Shown here piece by piece: positions 52,701 to 64,000 of a DNA stretch of 64,000 nt. The DNA lies in the NCBI GenBank assembly GCA_026929865.2, contig CM049409.1:7285452-7349451 (forward strand), in the 5' to 3' direction. The stretch is from Hyperoplus lanceolatus. Its lineage: Eukaryota > Chordata > Actinopteri > Uranoscopiformes > Ammodytidae. A program made the translations under genes and the position numbers. The notes below the pieces were generated by a model that saw nothing but the letters and a program-made list of their open reading frames with translations, ran no database searches and was not told the origin of the DNA. The stretch's first letter is position 1. Every line of letters begins with the position of its first letter.

Positions 52701-54909
52701 CTTTGTTCCTCTTCCAAAACAGGCTCCAAACCTCTTTTTTCTTTCCTCCCCTTTTTTTTCCATTTGGGAGCCAGCCGAGGGAAGTAGAAGTATGGCTGCC
52801 CCGTCTCCATGCTCTGTTCTAATATGTTCCATGCCTTCCAGTTGCTTACATCATCAATCTGGGAGATGGCTAAGTGTGATGGGGTGAACATAAACAGTGC
52901 TTGAGTTATGGGCTGAAAGAGACACAGGTTGTGTCTCAAGCATAACTTGGCGCCCTCTTCTCTCTCCTTTTTATGAGAAAAACGCTCACACAGAGAGGTC
53001 CTAATCGCTGGCGGGCATCCCAAACGACTTTGCATGTGTTACGTACTTTATAACCAGTGCCACAGCGCTTTACAGTATTGCAATTCACCCACATCATCAA
53101 CTTCAAGCAGCAACACGCTTGTTATTGACAGCCGAGTGCCAGTCCTAATCATCTCCCTTTTAATTTGCGATTAAAAATGCACACCCTCGTGTCAAAACCT
53201 GGGTGTACATTAGCGTTCCCCAAATCGTCTACTTACTAAACATGTCACTAATGAATTATAGATCTGACTCCCCCCTATCTCATATTTACATGGGTGTTTG
53301 GGCAGAATGTGTGCAGTATAGTTGTAAAGTATTTAATAAGTGTTTAATTATGTACGAGAGTCAAGATCTTAGCCAGTCCGCGCACTGTACAGTGGATGTT
53401 TACGCAATATCAAAAAGGCTCTGCTATGTCTATCAAAATGAGTAAGACATATGGATGGTTTGTTTTTCACTTGCCAAAGTAGGAAAGGGAGTATGTCCAC
53501 TTGGGCCCCATCAGGTCAAATCATAAAGATCCATCACTGGCTTTGCACTCTGCTAAAACGCCAAGGAAACATATTGTAGATTTTAAGACCCTTTTTATTC
53601 AGCCAGACTGTGTACTAAAACTAATTGGATTTCTGTCAATGGAAAAAATATATCCCTGGGACAGCTTTGAACTCAATAGCTCTGCCTATCCAACTGCACA
53701 TGAGGGAGTGGGACCTTGCCACATGCCAAGCACCAGGGAGGAAAATGAAATCGGTGGTCAACATAAAATATTAAAATAGCATGGTATCAAGTTTTTAAAA
53801 ACTGATGTCAGGGCTCATCATGGGCCAGCAAGGCAGTGAATTAAGCTATATTTAGTGGGTGATAATTGAAATCATAGCTGTAGTCATTACCGCTGACAAG
53901 TTTCTAAATAATACCTAATAAATCTATTCTTTTTAGTAAAGTCGCCATGACAGCTGGCGGTGCCGAAAAATATAAAGTAGAGAAACAGAATCTTTTTTCC
54001 CCCCCTTCTTTCCTGTGTCCTCTCCTCCCTGCCCCCCCCCAACTCTTCTTTCTCTCTCTTAGAGCCAATAAAATGTCAGCTTTTATTCTCCTCCTCCAAA
54101 GTGTTGGCTAGATGTCAGCAGACCCTTCTAAAGCTCTGCCACTGCAAGCTGAAGGCCTGTAAATCTCTGTGTCAGTGGCACGCCATCCGTCTTGGGATAT
54201 ACAATAAAAAATGTGACGCAGTCATAAAAGGAATGGCATCACTGCCCAGTATATATAATGTGAACAAAAGGAACATAAAGATGTTCCATTCCATTCACAA
54301 TCCCAAACCACAGAATGGCCTTAGATTGAAGGAGAGAGGAGCTTATGGAATGCTCTAGAAAGGCTGACGGCAGCTCCTGACAGTGATTAACAGATGGTTT
54401 TGCCTGCCATCAGTTGGGCTTTTGTTGTGTTTCAACAGACAGATAAAGATTTATACCATGACGCTAAAGGAACTGTGCAGCAGAAAACGATAGTCTTGCT
54501 GTTCAACTGGCTTAAAGGATAAGGGACAATATTCTATATTTTCATTGTCGAACGTCATTACAAGACCAAACGACCAACAATGACATAATCCCACTAAATG
54601 TACTGCATGTGTAGCCAATAGCTTACTCCTCTGTGCCCCCATTGTCTTACAAAAACCATTAAAGACACATCAGTGAGCCACAGCGCTTTACTGGTTGACG
54701 TGTTCCTTCATTATCATGAACATGGGCACTGCAGTACATTTTAGATCAGTCCCACTTAAACTGTCCTACTGCCGTAAACCCCCAGGGAATCAACTGTGTT
54801 TATTAATCCACCGCTGAAAATAGTTCCGAACATATAGCTTTATGGGTTAAGTGATATTAGCCTTTTTTAAACTAAAACATTAGGTTAGTGACCTGTTTTT
54901 GAGGTGAGA

Positions 54910-55210
54910 CACTGCAGGGGAATAGGGTAAAGGTTTTTAACTTATAGACATCATGACTTTGCAAGATGCTTACTTAGATAATTTTTTTTTAAATTCTGTA
55001 TTACAATTTTTTCATAAATGTTTGAATAAATAAGTCAATTTGGCAAGATCCAATTAATTATGCGCACATTTGCACCTCTTTTAAAAGACACAAACGTAAT
55101 GTGTTCAAAGTTTTTAAAGAACTGATATTGGATTCAGCCTTTTTTGTTCATTTTATCAATTAAAAGCATACTTGAATTTTCTGAATGAACAATGACCAAC
55201 ACATGAACAA
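54910..55210 (+). mobile_element. Diverged relative of one arm of the 34492 foldback element
   Basis: In the same order as the left arm at 34690-34850 it shows TTTTTAACTTATAGACATCAT, GACTTTGCAAGATG, TCTGTATTACAATTTTTTC, AAATGTTTGAATAAATA and TGCGCACATTTGCA. The corresponding words in the foldback are TTTTTAAACTTATAGATATC, TTTGTATTACAGTATTTTCC, AAATGTTTAAATAAATATG and GATGCGTAAATTTGCATATC. No matching second arm was found nearby. This implies an older or partial family member. Confidence 0.6.
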
Positions 55211-55664
55211 ATTCTTCTGAAAAACCTTCAGAATAGTGCTTAAGTTGAGTTAATGTGAGTGCATTAAAAAACTAATGTTGAGATAATGGCCGTTACATAG
55301 GGTTTTATAGGAGAAATAAAGAAATAAAACAGAAGCGAACCGACAAGGTATAGTTGAATAAACTACTACATTATTATCTTATTTATAATAGTATGGAAGA
55401 CATGTTATGAAAACAGAACAGCCAAAAATCAAAAAAAAAAAAAAGTGTCTTGCCTTAAAGATTCACATGTTCAGTAGAAAGGAATTGGCTTGCTGTTGCC
55501 ACATACGGGGTAGGGAAGTCAGTAAGTATTGGGAAATGCTCTAAAGGACAGTTGTTGGTTTGGTCTTTTATCAAATTTGTTGATAATTAGGGGAATATAA
55601 AATAAAGCCAGCCCTATCAAACCAATTCTGATTTGACATCACATCATTCCAGTGAAGTTGTTTT

Positions 55665-55940
55665 TTATTCTTGGTCACTTGACAACTCTCTTGAAATACT
55701 TGAAACATAACTGTCTGTTGCATACATGCATCGAAACTTCTGCAAGACTTTGGGTGACATCAAGGACTCTTGCGCAGTTTCACTGACTGTGTGAGGATAG
55801 TTTGTTGCCATGGTAATACTTGCCCCTTCCTTTAACAGCACTGGCAGAAGATGTAAGAACATATTTCCATTTACTTGACTTATCCATGAGTCAAACAGCA
55901 ACTTGATCAGCGGGAGGATTATGTTCTTGCTTCGCTCAGC
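55665..55940 (-). other. Orphan 91-codon minus-strand frame, possible coding fossil
   Basis: The open frame runs from after a stop at 55941-55943 down to the TAA ending at 55665. The product contains KNIILPLIKLLFDSWI and EGASITMATNYPHT with mixed hydrophobic and polar composition. No initiator, splice sites or domain could be assigned, and the sequence before the stop drops out of frame. It may be a degraded transposon or gene fragment. Confidence 0.22.
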
Positions 55941-57280
55941 CTATTCACTTAGCTGTCTTTGTTCTTTACTGTCCATGAGGTATGTAATGCTGCTGTGTGG
56001 TGTTATGCACTGTGTGGTGCTATGAGTGATCAAACATACAGCTGGACATCAGACCATCAAGACCAGTACTAATCAGCAACTCAATCTCTGGAGTCATGGG
56101 TTGTTTTTTGAGAGTATTACATCAAATGGGTTTGATAGGAATGTAGGGCTGTGGATCACAATATAACATAGCATTTGTAAACTCTATTTTGAGTGGGGTT
56201 TCCCAGCTTAAATACTTGGCTTTCCAATCGGGAAGAAAAACATGGCTTTCCCAACTGATATTGTTCAGTCAGTCCATCATGTTTATGCATCCACTTTACT
56301 ATATAATGTTACTCAAAGATCAAATGCATACTAGAGTAAAAATCCAGACTATAGCCTACATGAAGAAACACTAACATTAGACAGCCTTAGAGCATATATA
56401 CCACATTTAATGAGATCCATTGGAGAGGATAAAACATCTGAAAACAGCATCTGCCCTTCAGGCAAATGTACTGTATACTAAAGCAGATTTAGCCTAAGTG
56501 AAAATGCACTGCCGGACAACACAATAAAAACAAAAACAAATCATAATGAAGGCGACATCATTCTCGTTTTGTTCGCAAATGTAGGACAACTGTCAATCAT
56601 ATACAAGTTGACATTTTTTTTTACCAAAAATGAAAAATAAACATATTTAAGCATTTAAGCCTGCTAATATTTACATTGGGAGAACGCTGTCTTAATGATT
56701 TAATGCAGCAAAAGGTTTTGTGTCAGATGCCTAGAATGAAACAGTCCAAAGGGTCCAAAATGTTACCTCATTTAAAAGTTCAAACATCACATAGGATTCT
56801 GATGAAGGCTCTGTGCTGGTGCCGTTTCAACTGTCCTCAACAGCGAGGAAAGAGTTTGCAGCAATCACACGAAGGAAAATCCTGATATAACCTCAAATTG
56901 GAGAGATGGAAGTGCAAGACAAGTCATCCATTAAGCATAACATCCTTAGCTCTGTCACCCCATCACTTTCCCAGAAGTAGTACCTAATTGAAAAGAAAAC
57001 CCTTCCAGTGAAAATTAAACCGTTTTTTTTTCCTTCTTAACCATTTGATGATACAAAATATCAATGTCCTTGATATGAATAAGTTATTTCCTGCCAGGCC
57101 GTGTCCCCACTCATGTGTCTGGTTTAAATCTCTTAGGGGCTGGGAGAGCTCTGCATTCTCCCTAATTTATGAGACACAGATCAGGTTATCCTACTATATC
57201 GGCCTAAGCAGGCCTGATAGATCGGATATGGAATATATTTCCTCAGCAGAACAGAGTACACCGCCACTATTTACCAGACA

Positions 57281-57311
<31 letters not shown>
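57281..57311 (+). repeat. (AC)n microsatellite
   Basis: About 15 CA units followed by CTCTCT. Confidence 0.95.
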
Positions 57312-57314
<3 letters not shown>

Positions 57315-59609
57315 CTACGCTCCCAGTTAAGTGATTTGAGGACTTCATACTGCCAATGTTTCATACCCTCTCCCCATAACTGACACTTTATCTGCATACC
57401 GGCATCTCTCAAGATTGAACACTTAGGCAAGACAATGACAGGCTCTCTTGCCGTTGTCACTTCTCATTCTAGGACCAGTCTAAAGCCTCTTACTGGGCTT
57501 CTGCCAATAACCTAGCCCCCCTCCGCTACTCCCCCAACCCACCATCAAACAACCAGTCTACCTAGCTTGGATAGAGAAAGGAGCACTTGATGTCTGTGAC
57601 ACCCATTTGTCAATTAGCAGGCCCCTTCCCGTGTTGACATACAGCGACTTGAAAGACAGGTCGTGCCTGTGACGGATTAAAGGAGACAGATGAGTGAGGC
57701 CTGAGCAATGGAGTAATACTATAATGTTCTTTAGATATGAATATAAAACGACACAGCTGACAGGCCATACAAGGTTTTATTTCGTTCCTCAGTGTACCAG
57801 GCCTCCCTACTTTGTCTTCTTTGTTCTCTTTTCATCAGGCCGCTTACATCTCATTTTGACAGCCGGGCGACATTTAGAGCACTTTCCTTTTAAAACGCGA
57901 GTTAGCATACTTGATTTGTCATTAAAATGCAAAACGCCTGCCATCACCAACATAGCCCGGGTGAGCACATACCCCCCTCTGACACACAGAGACACACATA
58001 CTGTACATACATACACACACATATACCCAGATAGCTGGGGTTCATCTGCAATGCAAAAGTCCAATAAGGACATTTTTAGATTAACAGCAGACTGAATCTT
58101 ACCTTTAAAGTCTAATATAAAAAGTTTATCTGCAAAATATATATGGAGTCAGGAATCGATTTATCATCAAATAACTATTCCAGATGTGGATGGGAGTGAG
58201 TGAGTAGTATACTGTACAGGTAGTACAACCACCTGTCTTGTACAAATGACATAGCCTGATCAACTTTTCTCAACCCATTTACAAAAGGTCCATTTGGACT
58301 CGCAAAACATCTTACACTTATCTACAATATTTTGCAAAAGAATATTAGAAATAGTACTACAATAACATATTCCAACACAAAACCATCACAGACTACCGGC
58401 CAAAAAATCATCATCAAGTTGAATAAACACCTTTCTGACACAATCGAAATAAAAACGGCTGTGCTACAGATAGTAATTATCGCATGGCCTTTTTTGGTGT
58501 ACATTTAGGGCCATTAGTTTAATAAGGTTCCACTTTAGCTAGCATGTATCAACCAGAAAAGGTGGTCTGCAAAAAATTGTATCAACTATAGAATAAATTT
58601 GACATTTGTTTGGACATATTCTATATGTATTTTTACCTTAAATGTGTGTTGAGACGTCAAGCGATGTGTAGATCTAACTAGCCAAGTAAAAATAGAGGCT
58701 TAACTTTTAGGTTTAAGGTTTTCACAAAGCTGTCATTGCACACAATGTGCTTTGCTCATCAAAAACACTCACACATATCACTGGCTGTATCCCTGTTCTA
58801 ACAATGTTAGTATTCTTCTTTCCTGTGACTCACGGGCATGTGTCCTCCTCAAACCCTCATGTGTCCTGGGAGCTAACACTGCATGTAACAGATGCAGGCA
58901 CCCAAAGAGCCACCCCTAGTCACAGAGCGGAATGGTGTCATGACAGCACATGCCCACTCACTGCATTGTGTACACACCTGACCTGGAACAAAGTGGACGA
59001 CACAACACTATCCCAAAGCCCGTCCCGCAACAGAAATCTCACCGTGAGCCACACTTCTCACACATTGATGAGACAGGCTGACACGGCGGCACACAGAGGG
59101 AGAGGTGTGGGTGTGACAGCCCGCTACCATAATTTCATCCTGCCATTACCTGCCCAGCCACTCACAGTTATGCTCCCAGAGACAGATGCACAAACATTGC
59201 ACGCATAGCAAACGCGTGCACGAGCTGCATACACACCGGCACAGACTGCGTGTGTGAAAATGCATCAAAACACACAGACAACCTTGGTTAAAGGCGGCGT
59301 CAGTGCACTGCTTCTCATTGTGACTCTTTGTCAGGCATGCTGGATGAGTGTTGTCAATTGAGCTGACAGAAATAAGCATATTAGCCACAACGAACTCTGG
59401 CAATGTCTCGCTCTCGATTTGAGTCAAGCAGCCCCAAAGAGGTGCATGACGGTGAAGGCATGTCCACTGGGTTACACCAACATGAGCATCTTTTTACACC
59501 TGGTGTGCTAGAGCTGAAATCGAAATGAGGTCACGGTGTCAATATACTGATGTCTCTCCGCTACCTGACATGTAACATCAGATGGTCGAGTCCTGATATC
59601 TGTTATTTA

Positions 59610-60673
59610 AGGGGCACTTTACACGACAACACGAAACGGTGCAAACGCGGAAAAATTCCCGCGGTTGCACTATATCATTTACAGGAAAACAGCAAACGCA
59701 GGCATGAAACCGCAGGTTTTTGAGATCACCTCCCAGGGAGGATTTTTTGGAAAACTTAACGGTTTTGGTTTCCTGTAAACACCGAAACCATTTCCCCTGA
59801 TAACGCTGACGTCACGGCTCCACCCTCACACATGCGTAGTCTATAACATTTGCTGTCAAAATACCCACAACACAAGCGAGTTATAAAGTTAGAAGACAAC
59901 ATGAACGGTGTCTCCACGGCACCATCACTGTGATCAGCGGAGAGTGACGTGCAGGGCTAAAATATAGCCTAACACTCGCCAATTTAGTCTAAGCGATTAG
60001 TAAGTTATTGAGACCACCGGCCACTGTCTGGGGAAAGATTTGTGCTCTGCCGGTTTTTCTAGCCAAATAAACGTGTGTAGCTTCTATGCCAGGGCAGCGA
60101 CACGGCTCTCTCTACATTAAAAAACACTATCCATAGTTCAGCGCGCAGCGGTTAAGTTACTGTTCAACAAAAGGAGCATTAAGGCTACGGCTTCACAGTA
60201 AAAGCATTTCACTGGCTAAACATTAATAGCATTTCACTGGACACACGTGAGTTGACTTTTATTTTGAAGTACGACTAACAGGAAGGTATCCGCTCACGAA
60301 GCCCCTTCACTATCAGCAAGTCTTCTGTTTTTACGAGTTCAATGCGGTGAAATAAGAGGACAGAAAGCTTGTCATTTACAATACTTGTAACCCCAAGCTT
60401 ACACCAACCGCTTTATGAACGTTAGTGGCATTCATTTTCGGTTACAGTAAGGTTTTATGCATCAAATTGTACTGGAATAGCTATCTCCTAGGCTGTGTCA
60501 CAGCTGACTATTGGCTTGGCATGGCTGCTACACTGCTTCTACAGCGATTTCGGCCCGTTTCCTCTGAAAACATGTGTACGGGTGAAGATGTCAGATAAAT
60601 TGTGTCTGAACGGGGTTTTTTTTTAAACCAAAAACTGGAAAACTGTCACGTTTTCACAGTGTAAAGTGCCCCT
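59610..60673. mobile_element. 1.06-kb non-autonomous DNA transposon, AGGGGCACTTTACAC ends
   Basis: The left end AGGGGCACTTTACAC (59610-59624) is mirrored exactly at 60659-60673. The subterminal parts continue with similar complementary words (AAACGG..., ...CCGTTT-type sequence). The interior is CpG-richer than the flanks and includes a CRE-like TGACGTCA (59807-59814). No transposase frame is present. The ends and interior style resemble abundant fish hAT-type non-autonomous elements, but I could not identify an 8-bp target duplication. Confidence 0.78.
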
Positions 60674-62463
60674 CAATGTAGCAATATGGCAATATTTGCT
60701 TGAAAACACAGCATCAGATGAAAAACTAATTTACTGTCAGTGTCAAGTCAAACCATTGACTATTCACATATTTGACACGTGGAGGGTTTATTTCTTTACT
60801 CCAGGTGGAAGCCTGTACATATATGCATTTAAGCCATAATATGCAACGCATGTTTAAACGCGACATTCAAAAAACTATTTTCAATGGTTTTAGCTCACAT
60901 CTAGCTTTCTGTTTCCCTAAGAAAAGAAAATATGATCTTGCATCCCACAAGATGGAAAAACAAGCCAAGAAAAATTATGTTTGAAAATGTTATACCAAAT
61001 CAATGTTAAATGGTTTGAAGCTTTGCAAATGTATGCAGATTTACTTGAGCGATCACAGACACTTGGAGACTGTGTAGTGTTTAGTATTATCTCAAGACAG
61101 ATGCTTGTGAAGCAGTGTTCTTTTTAAACTGAATCTGCTAGCAATATTTTTTTATCGTATGATTTGTCCTTACCACCGAACTCTGATCAAAGAGCTATGC
61201 ACACATACTGCAGCACTAAAAGTTCAGGGGCCAGCATGTCATATTTTTTTTTTCTTTTTACAGGAAAGGTTTTCCCACCATTAAGCTGTGAATCAGGGGG
61301 CCTCTTAGGTACATTCTTACAGGGATAAAACCCTACTGAGGGGCTTGCTATGCCTTAGTTAGCATATAACGTTATCACATGTTGAGCTGCTTATTGAATG
61401 TCACAGCTCCACCCAGCCATGACCTCCCCATGTTGTCATGTGAGCGCACAAAGACACCAATCGCAAGAGAGAACAGGTTTAAGAGAGACTAGTGGATATA
61501 TTATAAGTCAGGAGTGGGAGCGTGTGCATGGTTAAAAGGTCTGCCTAACCAAACTATTAGGTCACTTATATATACTTTATAGCTATGGATATATAGGTAC
61601 AGGGTTCAGACAGCCTACGGTGGGAGTTAACATTAGCAATAAGACTCACTTGTGTGAAATCCCATTTAACACATTTTAGCAGGTGATGTATGTATAAAAC
61701 ATTTACAAGAACAAAAAGTAAAACTCTGTGTCTAGACATGTGTTATGTAAGTTCACCATACAGGTTTCAATGTGAGCCATTTCAACACGCCGACCTTAGA
61801 AAGAGTTGAAGCACCATGTTACACAGTTAACTTTGCCTACAAGCAAAACCAGCAGTCAAACGATATGAACACCCAAATGGTTTCTAGCAACACTTTATTA
61901 CATCTGCACAGCTTCTCTGCCCATACCAGCCTTTGAAGTTTGGTAATGATATCCAACATCTGACATTAGCCAAAAAAAATTAATAATAAATTAGTAATAG
62001 CATCAAGTCAATTCATGAATATTTGATTTTCAACATCAAGTTCTTATTGTGGCAGGTTGAAGGGTGAGAAACATAATGTAAGCCTTGATCTCCCTAAAAA
62101 ACAACACACAGACAAGGCTTGTTTCAGTCAGATTTCATGAAGCTTGTTTGCGAGACACTCCACTTCCTGAGGTTACGGCAGGACATCTGCAATTCAACCG
62201 TCCAAGTGTTGCAAGTAAACAATGCCATTAACTTCTCGCTTTACTGTTTGCTGTCTGATAATAACACTCATGGAAAAGCCACAAGGATGACAACAATTCC
62301 TTACGTATACTTATATGCTGGGTAAATTATCCAATCAGATGACCACATTTTCTGGTCCCATACATCTGACATCTGAAGTCCAAAACCTTGTAAATGATTA
62401 AAAAATAGTATATACAAGCAGTAACTGAGGCAGTGTGCTGAACTAGTTTAACTTTTATCAAAG
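60674..62463. other. Gene-free stretch, nothing recognised
   Basis: AT-rich unique sequence with a poly-T/pyrimidine run at 61246-61260. Short frames (60772-60984, 62119-62325) show no domain. Confidence 0.35.
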
Positions 62464-62620
62464 TATTTATTTTATTTTTATTAACCTTTATTTATACAGG
62501 TAAAATCTCATTGAGACCCAGGGTCTCATTTACAAGAGAGACCTGTTCAGGTAGGCAAATAATTCTTCAATCATAACATTTTAAAAACATTTAATAAAAA
62601 TATGACATTTGTTAGTGATA
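62464..62620 (-). mobile_element. LINE 3'-tail fragment (L2/CR1-like), minus strand
   Basis: The minus strand reads CAGGTCTCTCTTGTAAATGA, then CTCAATGAGATTTTACCTGT and ATAAATAAAGGTTAATAAAA. This closely parallels the 3' end of the SINE at 48561-48827 and, less closely, the fragment at 32150. No coding part is recognisable; the inner boundary is approximate. Confidence 0.65.
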
Positions 62621-63611
62621 CAGTTGACACTGCATCAACATGTATAAGGGGCAATGGAACCTTAGCAACACGTCTTATTTAATCATCTCAACCACATAAA
62701 ATAAAAAATTGTATTTTAAAATCCTATGCAATTGTCCATCTCACTTGTTCAACTCCTTTCTTAATGTACTATTTCTATGTACTTTATCTATGCCTACACA
62801 TCTATGCCTGCAAGTTGACTCAACCGTGTATCAAGTGCAGCCCTCAAACTCAACAGTTCTTGAAATAGTCTGAGTAATCGCCCATTGTAGCACATTTACG
62901 ATTGGGACAGTAAATTATGTAAAGTTGAGCACCATACCGAGCAAAACTGTGTATACACACACATATGAATACGAATACAGTTCATATTAAGTGAGTAAGT
63001 CATAGGTAATGCATTTAATTCGCATTCACGGTCATCCACACATAAAGTGTTGTGCTCACAGGCACTTCAACAGGAGGGACGTTCACATATTTATTATCTA
63101 TTAACCCCAGAGTGATTTTTCCAAGCTGGTCTGAACATTGGGTGGGAGATTTGTTTAGATGGCACTACATCAAATCACTCAAATTGACAATTCATCATCT
63201 CCAGGACAGACGACTGCCTCGACAAACATTGCTTCTATTCGAAAAATTAACTCAACAAAAGCACCTTGTAAAGTTCACCTCCTTTCTTTTACTTGCCAGA
63301 TGGACTATGCTACCTCTGCTGTTGAAATGGCAACCCCCTTCATGTCCACAGGAATCTTTTCTTCTATTTGCCCCCCCAGAATTAGCATGTCACATTTATC
63401 GACCACACCTTTCTTGCCCCAGCGTGGCACCAGCCCGTGCTCCAACGCTCATTCAGCTCTTTGATGGTCTGCTGACACACACTGACCACCTATAGAATGG
63501 GGGCGTGCGTTACTGAGTGAGAGGGATGGATGGAGAGAGAGAGAAGGTAGGTAGAGGGGGAAATACAGCCAGGTGATAACATGTTAGTCGCCTGTGCAAT
63601 GTGTCATGTAC
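62621..63611. other. Intron immediately downstream of the lrmda exon
   Basis: On the minus strand this is the 5' part of the intron that starts at the GT donor (63611-63610). It holds a GA patch at 63533-63545. The plus-strand frame of 147 codons (63052-63495) and overlapping short frames have no domain and no support as exons. Confidence 0.5.
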
Positions 63612-63712
63612 CTTAGCTGATTGAAGCTCAGATCAAGCCTTCTTGCAAACTGGCCATATGCGTCTCCAAGGAAGGCTGGAATGTCCTTAGAGTCATGTCC
63701 GATGTAGGAAAT
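63612..63712 (-). CDS. lrmda: lrmda (C10orf11) internal exon, leucine-rich repeat start
   Basis: This is a 101-bp internal exon. On the minus strand it follows a TATTTTAG acceptor and ends AAG before a GTACAT donor. The reading frame gives 33 complete codons plus AG of a split codon (phase 2 out). Residues 3-12 read YIGHDSKDIP and residues 23-33 ARRLDLSFNQL, the latter opening a leucine-rich repeat. Seen directly: splice dinucleotides, an open frame and the LRR signature LDLSxNxL. From memory, human LRMDA has a similar YIG...IP...LG...RLDLSFN segment just before its first repeats, and its next exon starts inside an arginine codon, as here. LRMDA is a small LRR protein needed for melanocyte differentiation; loss causes oculocutaneous albinism type 7 in humans. 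The exon is partial gene content: exon 1 should lie above 64000 and later exons below 1, making the rest of the window intron. The polypyrimidine tract is weak. Another LRR gene is possible but less likely. Confidence 0.8.
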
Positions 63713-64000
63713 CTAAAATACATTTTTTTTTAAAGATAACTGTGAGACAAATGGCAATAATACAATAGCATCCCTCATATGAGCACAGCAAAAAAATATT
63801 GTCAGGATACCCCACCTTTAAGAAATGAATGATGATTTTGGACCACCATGAAATAACATACAGGATGCTGAGTAATGCAACAGTTAACACTTCAGTGATG
63901 GACGATGCACTCTTAGCACCCACATGAGTGAAAGTTTGGAATTGAAAACTTGACAGCTTAATACAAAAGTTTAAATATACTAGCTTGCACTAAGTTCACT
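63713..64000 (-). other. Intron upstream of the lrmda exon
   Basis: Begins with the AG acceptor at 63713-63714 and an A/T-rich stretch where the polypyrimidine tract would be. A 76-codon frame (63693-63923) overlaps the acceptor and is not coding. Nothing else recognised. Confidence 0.55.

Larger units (their letters stand above)
48828..54909. other. 6-kb gene-free stretch
   Basis: Contains a possible hAT-type relic (49040-49193), a GT/TA tract (49656-49726), a pyrimidine-then-purine pair (51135-51210 and 51287-51333), poly-T at 52397-52410 and C-rich runs near 54000-54040. The largest frame is on the minus strand (52565-53035, 156 codons). It is lysine/glutamate-rich in its middle, has no domain and shows no splice context. 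Enhancer-like unique sequence occurs at 49270-49620, 53060-53300 and 53780-53950. Confidence 0.33.
55211..59609. other. 4.4-kb gene-free stretch
   Basis: Mostly unique. Contains the orphan frame at 55665-55940, a poly-A run (55430-55444), the AC tract at 57281-57311 and enhancer-like unique sequence at 57580-58000. The 153-codon plus frame at 58747-59208 is histidine/threonine-rich from imperfect CA repeats and has no domain. Confidence 0.33.

Noticed and set aside
52565-53035. 156-codon minus-strand frame, the longest in the window
   Set aside because: The middle is lysine/glutamate-rich from a purine/pyrimidine patch, no motif is recognisable, and no splice sites or start context support it.
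54513-54760. Possible MITE beginning TTAAAGGATAAGGGACA
   Set aside because: Start and texture resemble fish MITEs but no complementary right end was located.
58747-59208. 153-codon plus-strand frame
   Set aside because: Threonine/histidine-rich, derived from imperfect CA-type sequence; no family resemblance.
63052-63495. 147-codon plus-strand frame next to the lrmda exon
   Set aside because: No domain, overlapping alternative frames of similar length, opposite strand to the supported exon, and no credible splice or promoter context.

Overview
The window is animal DNA, almost certainly from a ray-finned (probably percomorph) fish. Evidence: very long (GT)n/(AC)n microsatellites, short TTAA-flanked MITEs beginning AGGAATAGTT or AGGTGCACTATG, tRNA-headed SINEs whose 3' tails resemble LINE tails, and long gene-free stretches. 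There are no bacterial-style genes, operons, CRISPR arrays or phage modules. Nearly all open reading frames are accidental: many are translated microsatellites, and none of the rest shows a recognisable domain.

Only one coding feature can be supported well: a 101-bp internal exon on the minus strand near the right edge (63712 down to 63612). It has an AG acceptor and a GT donor and encodes 33 codons plus two bases, ending at the start of a leucine-rich repeat (ARRLDLSFNQL). I identify it as an early exon of lrmda (C10orf11; leucine-rich melanocyte differentiation associated). Since the gene runs towards lower coordinates and I found no following exon, the remaining ~63.6 kb is most simply one very large lrmda intron. 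In humans LRMDA is a giant gene next to ZNF503 and before KCNMA1. The many repeat-free, TAAT-rich blocks are therefore plausible long-range enhancers (for example of znf503), but conservation cannot be tested here.

Layout: 1-1670 holds a non-autonomous DNA transposon with 16-bp inverted ends. 10-20 kb carries four MITEs of two TTAA-inserting families and a near-perfect 86-nt hairpin (10857-10942). 20-32 kb is mostly repeat-poor, enhancer-like sequence interrupted by a minus-strand SINE, a 228-bp double GT tract and LINE-like tails. 33-40 kb has two copies of a third TTAA MITE around a 1.09-kb foldback element (34492-35582), which has a diverged relative at about 54910-55210. 40807-41073 is an unexplained 88-codon frame with coding-like composition. 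46.5-47.5 kb is a MITE split by a retroposon. 48.5 kb is a full-length tRNA-derived SINE whose tail matches the LINE tail at 62.5 kb. 59.6-60.7 kb is another long inverted-end DNA transposon. The lrmda exon follows at 63.6 kb.

I found no previously undescribed multi-gene system. The best leads are the exon (which anchors the locus), the hairpin, the foldback family, the SINE-LINE tail pair and two orphan coding-like frames.
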